The notes beneath the pieces were generated by a model. The model ran no database searches. It was given only the letters and a program-made list of their open reading frames with translations, and was not told where the DNA came from. Below are positions 33,709 to 42,265 of a stretch of 64,000 nucleotides of DNA, in pieces. Source of the DNA: Mycolicibacterium rhodesiae JS60 (GTDB lineage: Bacteria > Actinomycetota > Actinomycetes > Mycobacteriales > Mycobacteriaceae); the NCBI GenBank assembly GCA_000230935.2, contig AGIQ01000002.1, forward strand, positions 806,001 to 870,000, written 5' to 3'. A program made the translations under genes and the position numbers. Position 1 is the first letter of the stretch. Every line of letters begins with the position of its first letter.

Positions 33709-35265
33709 TCAGAGCGCTTTGAGCACCTGTCGTGCGGTGGTCCGCCCGGCCCAACCGTGCACCCCACCCATGGGATGCGCGCCGGCGCCCGTGTGCCACA
33801 GACCGGCGATCGGGGTGCGGTAACCCGACAGCGCCGGCGTCGGCCGGTTCGGGCCCATCTGGTTCAGCGACATGTCCACGACCACGTAGCTGCCGTCGTG
33901 AGTCATGTCCCGAAGTTCGTTGGGGCTCTTCACCCAGCTGCCGATGACGGCGTCGGCGAAACCGGGCGCGACGTTGTCGAAGGTGCGGATGGCCTGATCG
34001 GCGAACGGTTCACGATGGGCGGCCCAGTCGCTGCCGTCGGCGAAGCTGTCCGGCACCGCAGTGCAGAACAGGTACATGGTGTCGCCGGCGCTGCCCGCGG
34101 GAACCTGTGAGCGGTCGGCCGCCGAGGGCATCAGCGCCCACATCGGCGTCTCGGCGGGAAGGACGCCGCGCATCGCGCCGTCCAGCGCACGGTCGACGTA
34201 CGCTCGATCGTCGGCGATCAGCATGTAGCTGCCCCACAGCTCGGGCCGTTCGCACAACAACGAGGGCCGATTCTTAAGTGCGACATCGATTTTGGTGTTG
34301 TTGATACCCCAGCCGTTGATGCGGATATTGCGCACCTCGTCCAGGACGGTGTCAGCGACATGTGCGGAATCGACAAGGCCGCACATCAGCGTGACGGGAT
34401 CGATCGCCCCGACGACCTGGTGTGCCGTCAGTGTCTGGCCATCGTCGAGGCGGACCCCCGTCGCGATGCCACCGCGAACGATGATCTCCTCGACCGCTGC
34501 GCCGGTGCGGGTTTCGCCGCCGTGATGGTGCACGCATGCGGTCAACGCCTTGGTGAACTCCGCCATCCCGCCGATCGGACGTTTGATACCCCACCCGATG
34601 TGCATCATGATGACGCCGAGTACGGCACCCGACCCTGGTTCACGCAGTGGCGCCTCCGAACCCGACGCATACACCGCCAGCAGCGACTTGACGGCTTCGG
34701 ATTCGAACAGCGTCTCGATCAATTGGTGCGGGGACGCCATGAGCATGCGGACCACGGGTGCCAGCGACTTGCGTTTGCGCAGCACGCGCCAGCCCAATTC
34801 GGCCACCGTCCGCGCGCGGGGGCGGGTGGGGTGATCCATCAGGTACGGCGCCGCGACGTACCAGAAGTCGCACCACATTCCGCACAGCTCAGCGAATTTG
34901 GCGGCATCGCGTGTGGAGTAGCGGCGGATCTCGTCGACCGTACGCTCCAGTGAGCGCCACAGACCGATCGACTCGCCCTCGGGCCCCAGGTACGAGCCCC
35001 AGGGTTCCGGTGTCGCTTGACGCAGGCCGAACGACTCGAGCTTCAACTCGGTGATGATCGACGGTTCCAGGTTGGTGAACAGCAGATCTACCGCACACGG
35101 ATTCATCACGAATCCCGGTGCCGACGGGACGGTCTCCTGCGAGTAGGTCATGCCCCCGAGCCATGGCTTGCGTTCGAGCACGACGACGCGTTTACCGGCC
35201 CTGGCCAAATACGCCGCGCAGGTCAGACCGTGATGACCGCCGCCGACGATGATCGCGTCATACAT
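33709..35265 (-). CDS. CrtI/PYROXD2-like FAD-dependent oxidoreductase, second copy
   Basis: A 518-residue flavoprotein. It begins IVGGGHHGLTCAAYLARAG with VLERKPWLGGMT and ends GLWHTGAGAHPMGGVHGWAG, matching the C-terminal cap of the 22775 enzyme (LYLAGAGSHPGG). The two are clear paralogues, distinct from the four PPO-like enzymes. The ATG at 35265 overlaps the stop of the upstream DUF1295 gene (TGATG), so a double-bond reductase-like membrane protein and a desaturase-like flavoprotein are produced together. Convergent with the oxygenase gene, with 22 bases between stops. Confidence 0.85.
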   Translation of the reverse strand: MYDAIIVGGGHHGLTCAAYLARAGKRVVVLERKPWLGGMTYSQETVPSAPGFVMNPCAVDLLFTNLEPSIITELKLESFGLRQATPEPWGSYLGPEGESIGLWRSLERTVDEIRRYSTRDAAKFAELCGMWCDFWYVAAPYLMDHPTRPRARTVAELGWRVLRKRKSLAPVVRMLMASPHQLIETLFESEAVKSLLAVYASGSEAPLREPGSGAVLGVIMMHIGWGIKRPIGGMAEFTKALTACVHHHGGETRTGAAVEEIIVRGGIATGVRLDDGQTLTAHQVVGAIDPVTLMCGLVDSAHVADTVLDEVRNIRINGWGINNTKIDVALKNRPSLLCERPELWGSYMLIADDRAYVDRALDGAMRGVLPAETPMWALMPSAADRSQVPAGSAGDTMYLFCTAVPDSFADGSDWAAHREPFADQAIRTFDNVAPGFADAVIGSWVKSPNELRDMTHDGSYVVVDMSLNQMGPNRPTPALSGYRTPIAGLWHTGAGAHPMGGVHGWAGRTTARQVLKAL

Positions 35266-36173
35266 CACGCCGAATTGCTGTCGGAGAGCTTGCTGTTCGC
35301 GCGCACCGCAATCAGCCGGTCGTGGTTGCGCGCCATGGCCACGCGTGACAGCGGGACCGGCAGGAACTTGCGGGTACGTACCATCAACTCTTGATATTCC
35401 GGTCGCGACCCCATGTAGTTGTCCTGGAACGCCGACCCCAGCACCGACGTCAGCATGATGGTGTTGAGGACCGGCCCCACCACCGTCCACCAGTAGTCCG
35501 GATTTCCGGCGACCGCGACCAGCCACATGCCCCACCAGACCGTCGTGGTGCCAAAGTAATTCGGATGCCTGCTGTGTGTCCACACGCCGGTGTTGAGATA
35601 GCGGGGCCGTTCAGGCAAGGCGAGGAACGACTGCAACTGCGCGTCGGCCACGGTTTCGAAATAGAACCCGACGCCGAACACCACCAGGCCGACGAAGGCG
35701 AGTAAACCGACGCCGCCATTGGGCTCGCGGTTGGCGAGGATGCCGACCACGGCAGGCATGCCGATCAGCACGATGATCACGGCCTGCGGTTCCATGACTC
35801 GGAAGAAGCTCTTCCACCAATAGCCGGGGCTCATCTGCTCGACAAAGCCCAGATAGCGTGGATCGCCACCGTGCTTGGGCACATACCGGCGCCAGCGGGC
35901 GGCCAGATACCAGCCGAGACGGCCGCCGTGAAGCATCACCATGAAGAGCAGCAGCGCCGCGGTGACCGACTGGGCGCCGACGATCACATAGGCGAGCAGG
36001 GCGGGCACCGCGAACGAGAACCCGTACCAGCCGTCCATCATCGAGTGATTGCCTTGCAGCAGTCCGATCACCCAGAGCGCCGTTACCACGGCGAAGGTGA
36101 AGATCGTGCAGAACACGAACACGCTCAGGTTGCTCGACGCGTCCACGCCGAGGTGGTTCACTAGCTGGTCCAT
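35265..36173 (-). CDS. DUF1295 (steroid 5-alpha-reductase-like) membrane protein, second copy
   Basis: A 302-residue polytopic protein, colinear with the 10369 copy. GVDASSNLSVFVFCTIFTF against GVDVNSNMSVFLACTIFTF at the N-terminus, VMEPQAVIIVLIGMP in the middle, and NTGVWTHSRHPNYFGTTTVW in the C-terminal cofactor region. A reduction of a C=C bond in a lipid is the family-level guess. It heads a two-gene unit with the CrtI-like flavoprotein. Its promoter shares the motif at 36195-36210 with the divergent LLM operon. Confidence 0.85.
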   Translation of the reverse strand: MDQLVNHLGVDASSNLSVFVFCTIFTFAVVTALWVIGLLQGNHSMMDGWYGFSFAVPALLAYVIVGAQSVTAALLLFMVMLHGGRLGWYLAARWRRYVPKHGGDPRYLGFVEQMSPGYWWKSFFRVMEPQAVIIVLIGMPAVVGILANREPNGGVGLLAFVGLVVFGVGFYFETVADAQLQSFLALPERPRYLNTGVWTHSRHPNYFGTTTVWWGMWLVAVAGNPDYWWTVVGPVLNTIMLTSVLGSAFQDNYMGSRPEYQELMVRTRKFLPVPLSRVAMARNHDRLIAVRANSKLSDSNSA

Positions 36174-36194
36174 GTCCGCGACCTTAGCAAGAAT

Positions 36195-36210
36195 GATAAC
36201 GATCGGTCAC
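36195..36210. promoter_or_regulatory. Regulon motif copy 7 (GATAACGATCGGTCAC)
   Basis: One core mismatch (GTT to GGT). Placed 21 bases upstream of the DUF1295 start and 85 bases upstream of the chosen LLM start (36296), so it can serve both divergent units. A TATGGT hexamer at 36229-36234 could be the rightward -10. Confidence 0.65.
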
Positions 36211-36295
36211 AAAATATGAACCGGCTGCTATGGTCGTGTAAATGGCACGATCTCAGAAGTTGTGTACGGACGTTAACAACGAGGACGTCGACGAA

Positions 36296-37339
36296 ATGCG
36301 TATCGGGCACGGGCACTTCTTCCAGAACCTGGACGGCCGCTCAGACCATGAGGTGTGGCGCACCGAGATGGCACTCGCCGATGCCGCCGAGGGCCTTGGC
36401 TTCGATTCGGTGTGGGCGGTGGAGCACCACTTCGCCGGATACTCGATGTCGACCGACCCCTTGCAGTTTCTGACGTGGGTCGCAGGCCGCACCACGAGCG
36501 TGCAGCTCGGCACCATGGTGTCGGTACTGCCCTGGCACGACCCGGTCCGCCTTGCCGAACACATCTGCGTGCTCGACCATCTCTCGGGTGGTCGGCTGAT
36601 CCTGGGTATGGGCCGCGGGCTGGCGCGCATGGAGTTCGACGGTTTCGGCGTCCCGATGGAACAGTCCCGCGAGCTGTTCGACCGCTATGCGGCCGACATC
36701 CTCGACGCGTTCGAATCCGGTCGGATCGGTGATGTGGAGTTGCGCCCGCGACCGCTGGCGCCGTTGCGGGGCCGGGTCTACGCATCTTCGATCTCACCGG
36801 CTTCGGCCGAGACGCTCGCACGCGTCGGCGCGGGGATGATGATCTTCCTGCAGAAGCCCTGGGAGCAGACGATCGGCGATGTCGAGCGCTACTCCGAGCA
36901 GTACCGCCTGCACCAGCGAAGCGAGCCGCCCAAACCGATGGTGGTCGTCTTCAACGCGTGCCACGAAGACCGTTCGGCCGCAGCCGATCTCTACGAGCAG
37001 ATCGTCGCCTACTACCGCTCGACGATCGACCACTACGGGTTCGCGGACCCCGCGATGGCGACGATCCCCGGATATGAGTACTACGGCAACATCGCGCGCA
37101 ATATCGAGAAGAACGGCCGTGAGACCTTTGCGCGATTCCTCGCCGATCTCCAGCCGTGGGGAACACCGGACGAGGTGATCGACCAGATTCGTGAAACCGT
37201 GCGGCGGACCAACGCCGGTGGCCTGATCGTGGTCTCGGCGTTCGGCAACCTCTCGCCCGACACCGCGTTGGCCAACCAAAAGCGTTTCGCACGAACCGTC
37301 CTACCCGCCCTGACCACAACCCGAAAGGTGTTGACATGA
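36296..37339 (+). CDS. LLM-class flavin/F420-dependent oxidoreductase (alkanal-monooxygenase-like)
   Basis: A 347-residue luciferase-like protein of a different subgroup from the other two. MRIGHGHFFQNLDGRSDHEV at the start, AEGLGFDSVWAVEHHFAGYS (about residues 37-56), GTMVSVLPWHDPVRLAEHIC and RLILGMGRGLARMEFDGFGV are the LuxA-type landmarks. The VEHHF segment is typical of FMN-dependent monooxygenase-like members. I prefer ATG 36296 because family members begin at this point; an in-frame ATG at 36242 would add 18 residues without a ribosome site. Its stop overlaps the next LLM gene by four bases (ATGA). Confidence 0.85.
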   Translation: MRIGHGHFFQNLDGRSDHEVWRTEMALADAAEGLGFDSVWAVEHHFAGYSMSTDPLQFLTWVAGRTTSVQLGTMVSVLPWHDPVRLAEHICVLDHLSGGRLILGMGRGLARMEFDGFGVPMEQSRELFDRYAADILDAFESGRIGDVELRPRPLAPLRGRVYASSISPASAETLARVGAGMMIFLQKPWEQTIGDVERYSEQYRLHQRSEPPKPMVVVFNACHEDRSAAADLYEQIVAYYRSTIDHYGFADPAMATIPGYEYYGNIARNIEKNGRETFARFLADLQPWGTPDEVIDQIRETVRRTNAGGLIVVSAFGNLSPDTALANQKRFARTVLPALTTTRKVLT

Positions 37340-38352
37340 AACTTGGAATCACCATGCCGAGCCGTACCGCCCGGCTGGAGCGGATCCCGGAGTACGCCAA
37401 GCTGGCCGATGACGCCGGCTTCGAATCCATCTGGACCTACGAGCTCTATCGCAACCCCTTCGTCATGCTGGCGACCTCGGCCATGGCCACCTCGCGGGCC
37501 GAGCTGTGCACCGGCCTGGCGACCGCCTTCACCCGCTCGCCCTTCGAGGCGGCCAACGCCGCCGCCGATGTCGATGAATTATCCGGTGGCCGAATGAAAC
37601 TCGGGCTGGGCACCGGCGTTCCGGAATTCCTCGGCGCCTTCCACTCCACCGACTTCAAGACACCGATCGGTCGCCTGAGTGAGTACGTCGACGTGCTCCG
37701 CCGGTCTTGGGACTATCTGGCGGGCGAGCCGGTGACGAACTTCGAGGGCAAGCACTACCAGTTCGCGGCACCGCCGATCAACCCGTGGGGTCTGCGCCAA
37801 CCAGCGACCAGGCAAATCCCGATCCTGGTCGCCGGGATGCGACCGAACCTGCTGAGGCTGGTCGGCGCCAAGGCGGATGGCTGGGTGGGCTACCTCTATA
37901 CGCCCAAATTCTTCGAGCAGATCGTCCTGCCCAACGTCACCGAGGGTGCCCGCTCAGCCGGACGTGACGTCGACACGCTGGATCTGTCCTGCGAGATCAT
38001 CTGCTGTGTGCACCCCGACCGTGATATCGCGATGGCTCGCGCGAAGAAGCACGTGGGCTTCTATATCGCGCACCCGGTTTCGGACGTCGTCGCCGAAATC
38101 GAAGGTGTGCTCGACCTCGTCAACGAACTGCGGGTGTCGATGATGCAGAAGGGGCCGGCCGCGTTCGAAGACACCCCCGAAGAATTGGTGGAGCTCTTCT
38201 CCATCACGGGCACGCCGGAGGAATGCCGACAGAAACTCGAGAGGTACAAAGACCTTCCGCACCTGGCGTTGCACACGTCCTACGTTCCGCCGTTCACCGC
38301 CGAAGAGTCCGAGGACTGCTACCTCCAGATCATCGACGCCTTCAAGCGGTGA
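37336..38352 (+). CDS. LLM-class (probably F420-dependent) oxidoreductase
   Basis: A 338-residue TIM-barrel protein: MKLGITMPSRTARLERIPEY, ADDAGFESIWTYELYRNPFV, LSGGRMKLGLGTGVPEF, and PILVAGMRPNLLRLVGAKAD. It is the close paralogue of 28413-29438 (same C-terminal LHTSYVPPF). Overlaps of four bases on both sides place it in an LLM-LLM-flavoprotein operon. Two adjacent LLM enzymes from different subgroups suggest a monooxygenase plus an F420-linked redox step, which is inference from subgroup membership. Confidence 0.88.
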   Translation: MKLGITMPSRTARLERIPEYAKLADDAGFESIWTYELYRNPFVMLATSAMATSRAELCTGLATAFTRSPFEAANAAADVDELSGGRMKLGLGTGVPEFLGAFHSTDFKTPIGRLSEYVDVLRRSWDYLAGEPVTNFEGKHYQFAAPPINPWGLRQPATRQIPILVAGMRPNLLRLVGAKADGWVGYLYTPKFFEQIVLPNVTEGARSAGRDVDTLDLSCEIICCVHPDRDIAMARAKKHVGFYIAHPVSDVVAEIEGVLDLVNELRVSMMQKGPAAFEDTPEELVELFSITGTPEECRQKLERYKDLPHLALHTSYVPPFTAEESEDCYLQIIDAFKR

Positions 38353-39680
38353 CCGATGTCATCGTCGTCGGTGGTGGACCATCGGGACTGGCTGCCGCGC
38401 ACCGGCTGACACGTGCGGGCCTCTCGGTTCGAGTACTGGAGGCTAGCGGGCGCACGGGCGGCAAGATGTCGACCACCCGTCAGTCCGGGTTCGTCATCGA
38501 CGACGGGGCGTTCTTCATTCCGAGTACCTACCGCACACTGCGCGCGCTGGCCGCGGAGATCGGGATGGCCGACGATCTGGTGCCGGGACGATTCGTCCTA
38601 TCGACCGTGCGTGACGGGGTGGTTCACGATCTCGACGGCGAGCACCTGGTCCGGTCGATCGTCGGGACGGGCTTGTTGTCGTCACGCGCGAAGGCCGAAC
38701 TCGCCAAGCTCGCGCCAGAACTGGTGCGGTCGCGGCTGGCCACCTACGATCGGATGCCCAAGGCCGGTCGCTACGACACTCACACGCTGAACGACTGGGC
38801 GCGTACCCATCTGAGTGCCGAACTGCAGGAGTACCTGACCGACACCACGATGCGCGGAATCTTCGCAACCAGCGGTGACAGTGCCTCCCGCGTCGACTTC
38901 CTCGCGATCATCACCCTGTTCGCGGGTGCGAGCCTGCTGGGCTTCCGCAACGGGATGGCATCGTTCCCCGAACGGCTGTCGCGGGGATTCGAGTGTGTTG
39001 TCCACGCGGACGTTCACGCGGTCGAGGAAGAGCCCGACGGCGTGACGGTGTCCTGGACCGACGCGGACGGGCGCGATCACATCGACTCGGCCCCGGCCTG
39101 TGTCGTCGCGACTCCCGGAGAGATGACGGCCAAGATCGTCATCGCCATGAACGATTGGCGGCGTGACTACCTGACCCGAGTCCGTAACGGACACGTGATG
39201 GTCGCCAATATCGCGTTGGGCACGCGCCCGTCGCAGCAGACGACCTATATCCAGGTGCCGCGCAGTTCGCACCCGTTCCTGACCGGAATCCTGTTCGATC
39301 ACCACAAGGCGCCCGACCGGGCACCCGTGGACAAAGGCCTGCTGACGGTGGCCTTGCTGGATTCCTGGAGCGAAGACCATCGCGACGACCACGACGACGA
39401 CGTGAGTGCCACCGTTCTCGCCGCGGTCGACGACGTGGTTCCCGGTCTTGTCGCACAGACCGAATTCACCCGCATCACCCGGTGGCGCCAAGAGTTCAAC
39501 ACGGTCGGCTGCTACCGCGACCTGGGGCGATTCCGAGCGTCGTGTCAGTCCGACCACCGAGTTCAGCTCGCCGGTGATTCGCAATGTATGCAGAACATCG
39601 AGTACGCCACGTCGACCGGGCTGCGGGCCGCCGATCGTCTGCTCGCCACCGGTCTATTCGCCGGCCGGCGTCGGGGTTAA
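38349..39680 (+). CDS. FAD-dependent oxidoreductase, amine-oxidase/PPO-like
   Basis: A 443-residue flavoprotein. GTG start at 38349 overlaps the LLM stop (GTGA). VVGGGPSGLAAAHRLTRAG and LEASGRTGGKMST form the FAD site. The family signature appears as FDHHKAPDRAPVDKGLL, with Asn to His. The cap reads VQLAGDSQCMQNIEYATSTG. It is the most divergent of the four PPO-like paralogues. The 3' end overlaps the last four bases of the convergent mceF gene, so region 2 and the mce operon meet with no spacer. Confidence 0.85.
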   Translation: MTDVIVVGGGPSGLAAAHRLTRAGLSVRVLEASGRTGGKMSTTRQSGFVIDDGAFFIPSTYRTLRALAAEIGMADDLVPGRFVLSTVRDGVVHDLDGEHLVRSIVGTGLLSSRAKAELAKLAPELVRSRLATYDRMPKAGRYDTHTLNDWARTHLSAELQEYLTDTTMRGIFATSGDSASRVDFLAIITLFAGASLLGFRNGMASFPERLSRGFECVVHADVHAVEEEPDGVTVSWTDADGRDHIDSAPACVVATPGEMTAKIVIAMNDWRRDYLTRVRNGHVMVANIALGTRPSQQTTYIQVPRSSHPFLTGILFDHHKAPDRAPVDKGLLTVALLDSWSEDHRDDHDDDVSATVLAAVDDVVPGLVAQTEFTRITRWRQEFNTVGCYRDLGRFRASCQSDHRVQLAGDSQCMQNIEYATSTGLRAADRLLATGLFAGRRRG

Positions 39681-41125
39681 CCCGCCGGCGGGGTAAGCAT
39701 CGACTGCCAGGTCTGGTGCGCCTGCGCGTTCTGCGCGAGATTGCTTTGGGTGTACGGCTTTCCGTCCGGTCCGATATAGGTGCCCGTCGCGGGGTCGTAC
39801 GGTACCGCGTTGATCGACTGGGGAGCCGGCTGCGGTGGCACCGGAGCACTCCCCGTCCGTGGTTGTGGGATGGCCTGGCCCGACAGTGTGGCGTTCGGGT
39901 CGCCCTTCCAGTTCTCGCCGTCGTTGAGCGGAACGTATTGCTCGTCGCTTTCGCACATCTTGGCCGTCGGTGCGCGCTTGCCCGGTTTGGTCGGACACGG
40001 GATGTTCTTCACGCCACGGACACCGAACGTCGCATCTTGTGCGGTGCGGCAATACATCTCACCGGGCATGCGGTCGGGGAAGTCGAGTTGGTCCGGGGTG
40101 CGCTGTTGCTGGGTCGGCAGGTACCCGGTGGTGCATGCGGGTGGAACGTTGATGTTGAGGTTGAAGCTCAGGTAGAGGCCCCGCATCGCCTGCTTGGTGT
40201 CGTGGTTGGGCACAGCGAGCGTGGCCACCTCCGCGACCGTCTGCGGCACGAGCACCAGCAACTGTTCGACGCTTGCGTTATAGGTCAGGGCCACGTCGGC
40301 GATACCCGACAGATTGGTGAGGATGGTCGGCAAGGTGGGGTCGAGCCGGTCGAACAGCTGTTGGCCCTGTGCCGCAGCGGGTCCGGCGTTGTCGATGAGT
40401 CCGGCGAAGGACTTGTCCTGAGTCTTGAGTTGGGTGGTGATGTCGGCGACCTGGGCGGCCCACGCGTCGATCGAGCTGGAGGTGTCGGCCTGGGTGTCCA
40501 GTATCGGCTTTGCTCCGTCGATGAGGGTCGTGAGCGAATCGAGGTTCGCCCGGGCGTCGATCGCCAGCGCGGTCGAGCCTTTGACGATGCGGGACAACTC
40601 AGGTCCCAACCCGCCTATGGCTGTGTAACTTTCGTTGATGACGGTGGTCAGCGAGTCGCCGGGTATCGCGTCCAGCCCGGAATTGGCCGAGTCGAGCAGG
40701 CTGTTGATGTCCGGCGGTACCGACGTATCCGCCATCGGGATCACATCGCCGTCCTTGAGTGGCGCAGAATCCGCGCTGCGCGGTATCAGCGCGACATACT
40801 GCTCGCCCACCGCGGAGACACTGTGCACCTCGGCCTTGACGTCGGACGGGATATCGATACCGGATTTGAGCGACAAGGTGGCCGCGACGCCGTCAGGCGT
40901 GATCTTCACGCTGTCGATGCGGCCGACCTCGACCCCGCGGTAGGTGACATTGCCGGAGGCATACAGGCCGCCGGAGCGCGGCAGATCCACCGTGACGGTA
41001 TAGCGGCCGACGCCGAACAGCAGCACGGGGAGCTTGATATAGCCGAACACCATGATCAGCGCGGCGATCAGGCTCACGGTGCTGAAGATGGCCAACTGGA
41101 TCTTGATGCCTCTGTTCAGGTGCAT
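39677..41125 (-). CDS. mceF: MceF-type MCE-family protein
   Basis: A 482-residue protein, last of the mce operon. One N-terminal membrane helix (IQLAIFSTVSLIAALIMVFG) is followed by an MCE domain at residues about 38-116 (YTVTVDLPRSGGLYASGNVT, GVEVGRIDSVKI). A long helical region follows, with a C-terminal Pro/Gln/Thr-rich tail of about 90 residues. MCE proteins assemble into a periplasmic hexameric conduit that carries lipids to the YrbE permease. The ATG directly follows the mceE stop with zero spacing. The name is by position and type in a canonical set of six. Confidence 0.92.
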   Translation of the reverse strand: MHLNRGIKIQLAIFSTVSLIAALIMVFGYIKLPVLLFGVGRYTVTVDLPRSGGLYASGNVTYRGVEVGRIDSVKITPDGVAATLSLKSGIDIPSDVKAEVHSVSAVGEQYVALIPRSADSAPLKDGDVIPMADTSVPPDINSLLDSANSGLDAIPGDSLTTVINESYTAIGGLGPELSRIVKGSTALAIDARANLDSLTTLIDGAKPILDTQADTSSSIDAWAAQVADITTQLKTQDKSFAGLIDNAGPAAAQGQQLFDRLDPTLPTILTNLSGIADVALTYNASVEQLLVLVPQTVAEVATLAVPNHDTKQAMRGLYLSFNLNINVPPACTTGYLPTQQQRTPDQLDFPDRMPGEMYCRTAQDATFGVRGVKNIPCPTKPGKRAPTAKMCESDEQYVPLNDGENWKGDPNATLSGQAIPQPRTGSAPVPPQPAPQSINAVPYDPATGTYIGPDGKPYTQSNLAQNAQAHQTWQSMLTPPAG

Positions 41126-42265
41126 CTACGGTCCCTGGTCGAGGTGGTAGGGCACCACCAGCGGATTGCCGGCGGTGTAAGGGCTGGGCATCTGTCCGAT
41201 CGTGCGGCCCCACTGCATCTCCAGCTCGGTGAGGTCGCCCTCCCATCGGGTGCCGGTGAAGATCGACGAGTCGATTCGGCTCAGCGTCAAATCGACGATG
41301 GCGGTGAGGTTGGCGTAATCGCCGCGGAACCAGTTCAGCAGATTGTCTTTGGGCCACGGGAACGTGGCTAGCTGGCCCAGCGACCGGGTCATGTCCGGGC
41401 CGGCGTCAGCAAGGGATTTCAGCACGGGTGCGATATTGCGCAGGTTGGCCACCAGGCTGTCGCGGGTCTGGTGTGTGACATCGGCGGCCACCGCACTGAA
41501 CTTGCCGAACTTGTCGATCGCCGAGATGAGCGTGTCGCGTTGCTTGTTGAGCTCGGCGAGAGCGTCTGGGATGGTGTCTAACGCATTGTCCAGCACGGGC
41601 TTTTGCTCGGCGATTTGCCCGACCAGACTGTTGAGGCTGGTGTTCGCTTCGATGATATCGGTGGTCTGCTCGCGCAACTTGCCGACGAAAATATCGAGCT
41701 GGGTGATGAAACTCCGGAGCTCCTCGGCTCGACCGGTGAACGCCGTCGCAAAGGCCTTGGTGATGTCCTGCAGCTGGCCGATCCCGCCACCGTTCAGCAA
41801 CAGTGACAGTGAGCCGAGGGTTTGTTCGGTGGTCGGGTAGGCGCCCGCCGAGGACAGCGGAATCAGTGACCCTTGGTGCAGGTGGCCCCGAGGCGGTTGG
41901 TCTGTCGGAGCGGCCAACTCGACGTGAAGGGTGCCGAGCAGGCTGGTCATGCCGACCTTGGCGGTGGCGTTCTCCGGCAGATCGACGTTTCCGTTGATGC
42001 GCATCGTCACCAGCGCGTGCCAACCCTGTCGTTGGATCTCGGTGATATGCCCGACGGTGACGTCACCGACGCGAACACGTTGATTGCGTTGGATATTCGT
42101 CACGTCCGGCATCTGAGCGCGGACCTCGAACGAGCCGGGGCCGTTACCCTCGGTGCCCGGCAGCGGCAGGGAGTTCGCCCCCTCCCAATCGGAGCATCCG
42201 GATAACGTTGCGGCCGCAAGCGAGATCACAACGGTCGCCAGAAGCGTCGTGCCGCGGCGCCTCAC
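41126..42265 (-). CDS. mceE: MceE-type lipoprotein
   Basis: A 379-residue lipoprotein. The signal peptide ends in lipobox LSGC with the acylated cysteine at residue 24, as for the LprK/MceE class. The MCE domain (SFEVRAQMPDVTNIQRNQRV, GDVTVGHITEIQRQGWHALV) is followed by a helical domain and an unusually conserved C-terminus (RWEGDLTELEMQWGRTIGQ). GTG start at 42265 overlaps the mceD stop (GTGA). A frameshifted paralogue is at 11240-12378. This lipoprotein would anchor the Mce tube to a membrane. Confidence 0.93.
   Translation of the reverse strand: MRRRGTTLLATVVISLAAATLSGCSDWEGANSLPLPGTEGNGPGSFEVRAQMPDVTNIQRNQRVRVGDVTVGHITEIQRQGWHALVTMRINGNVDLPENATAKVGMTSLLGTLHVELAAPTDQPPRGHLHQGSLIPLSSAGAYPTTEQTLGSLSLLLNGGGIGQLQDITKAFATAFTGRAEELRSFITQLDIFVGKLREQTTDIIEANTSLNSLVGQIAEQKPVLDNALDTIPDALAELNKQRDTLISAIDKFGKFSAVAADVTHQTRDSLVANLRNIAPVLKSLADAGPDMTRSLGQLATFPWPKDNLLNWFRGDYANLTAIVDLTLSRIDSSIFTGTRWEGDLTELEMQWGRTIGQMPSPYTAGNPLVVPYHLDQGP

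Noticed and set aside
33711..33726. Near-palindrome CTCAGAGCGCTTTGAG at the end of the 33709 gene as an operator or terminator
   Set aside because: It lies in the last codons, is imperfect and has no partner site. Probably coding coincidence.
22775..35265. A carotenoid biosynthesis cluster, suggested by CrtI-like enzymes plus a carotenoid oxygenase
   Set aside because: There is no phytoene synthase, GGPP synthase or lycopene cyclase, and the flavoproteins are PYROXD2-like as much as CrtI-like. The family names alone do not justify it.
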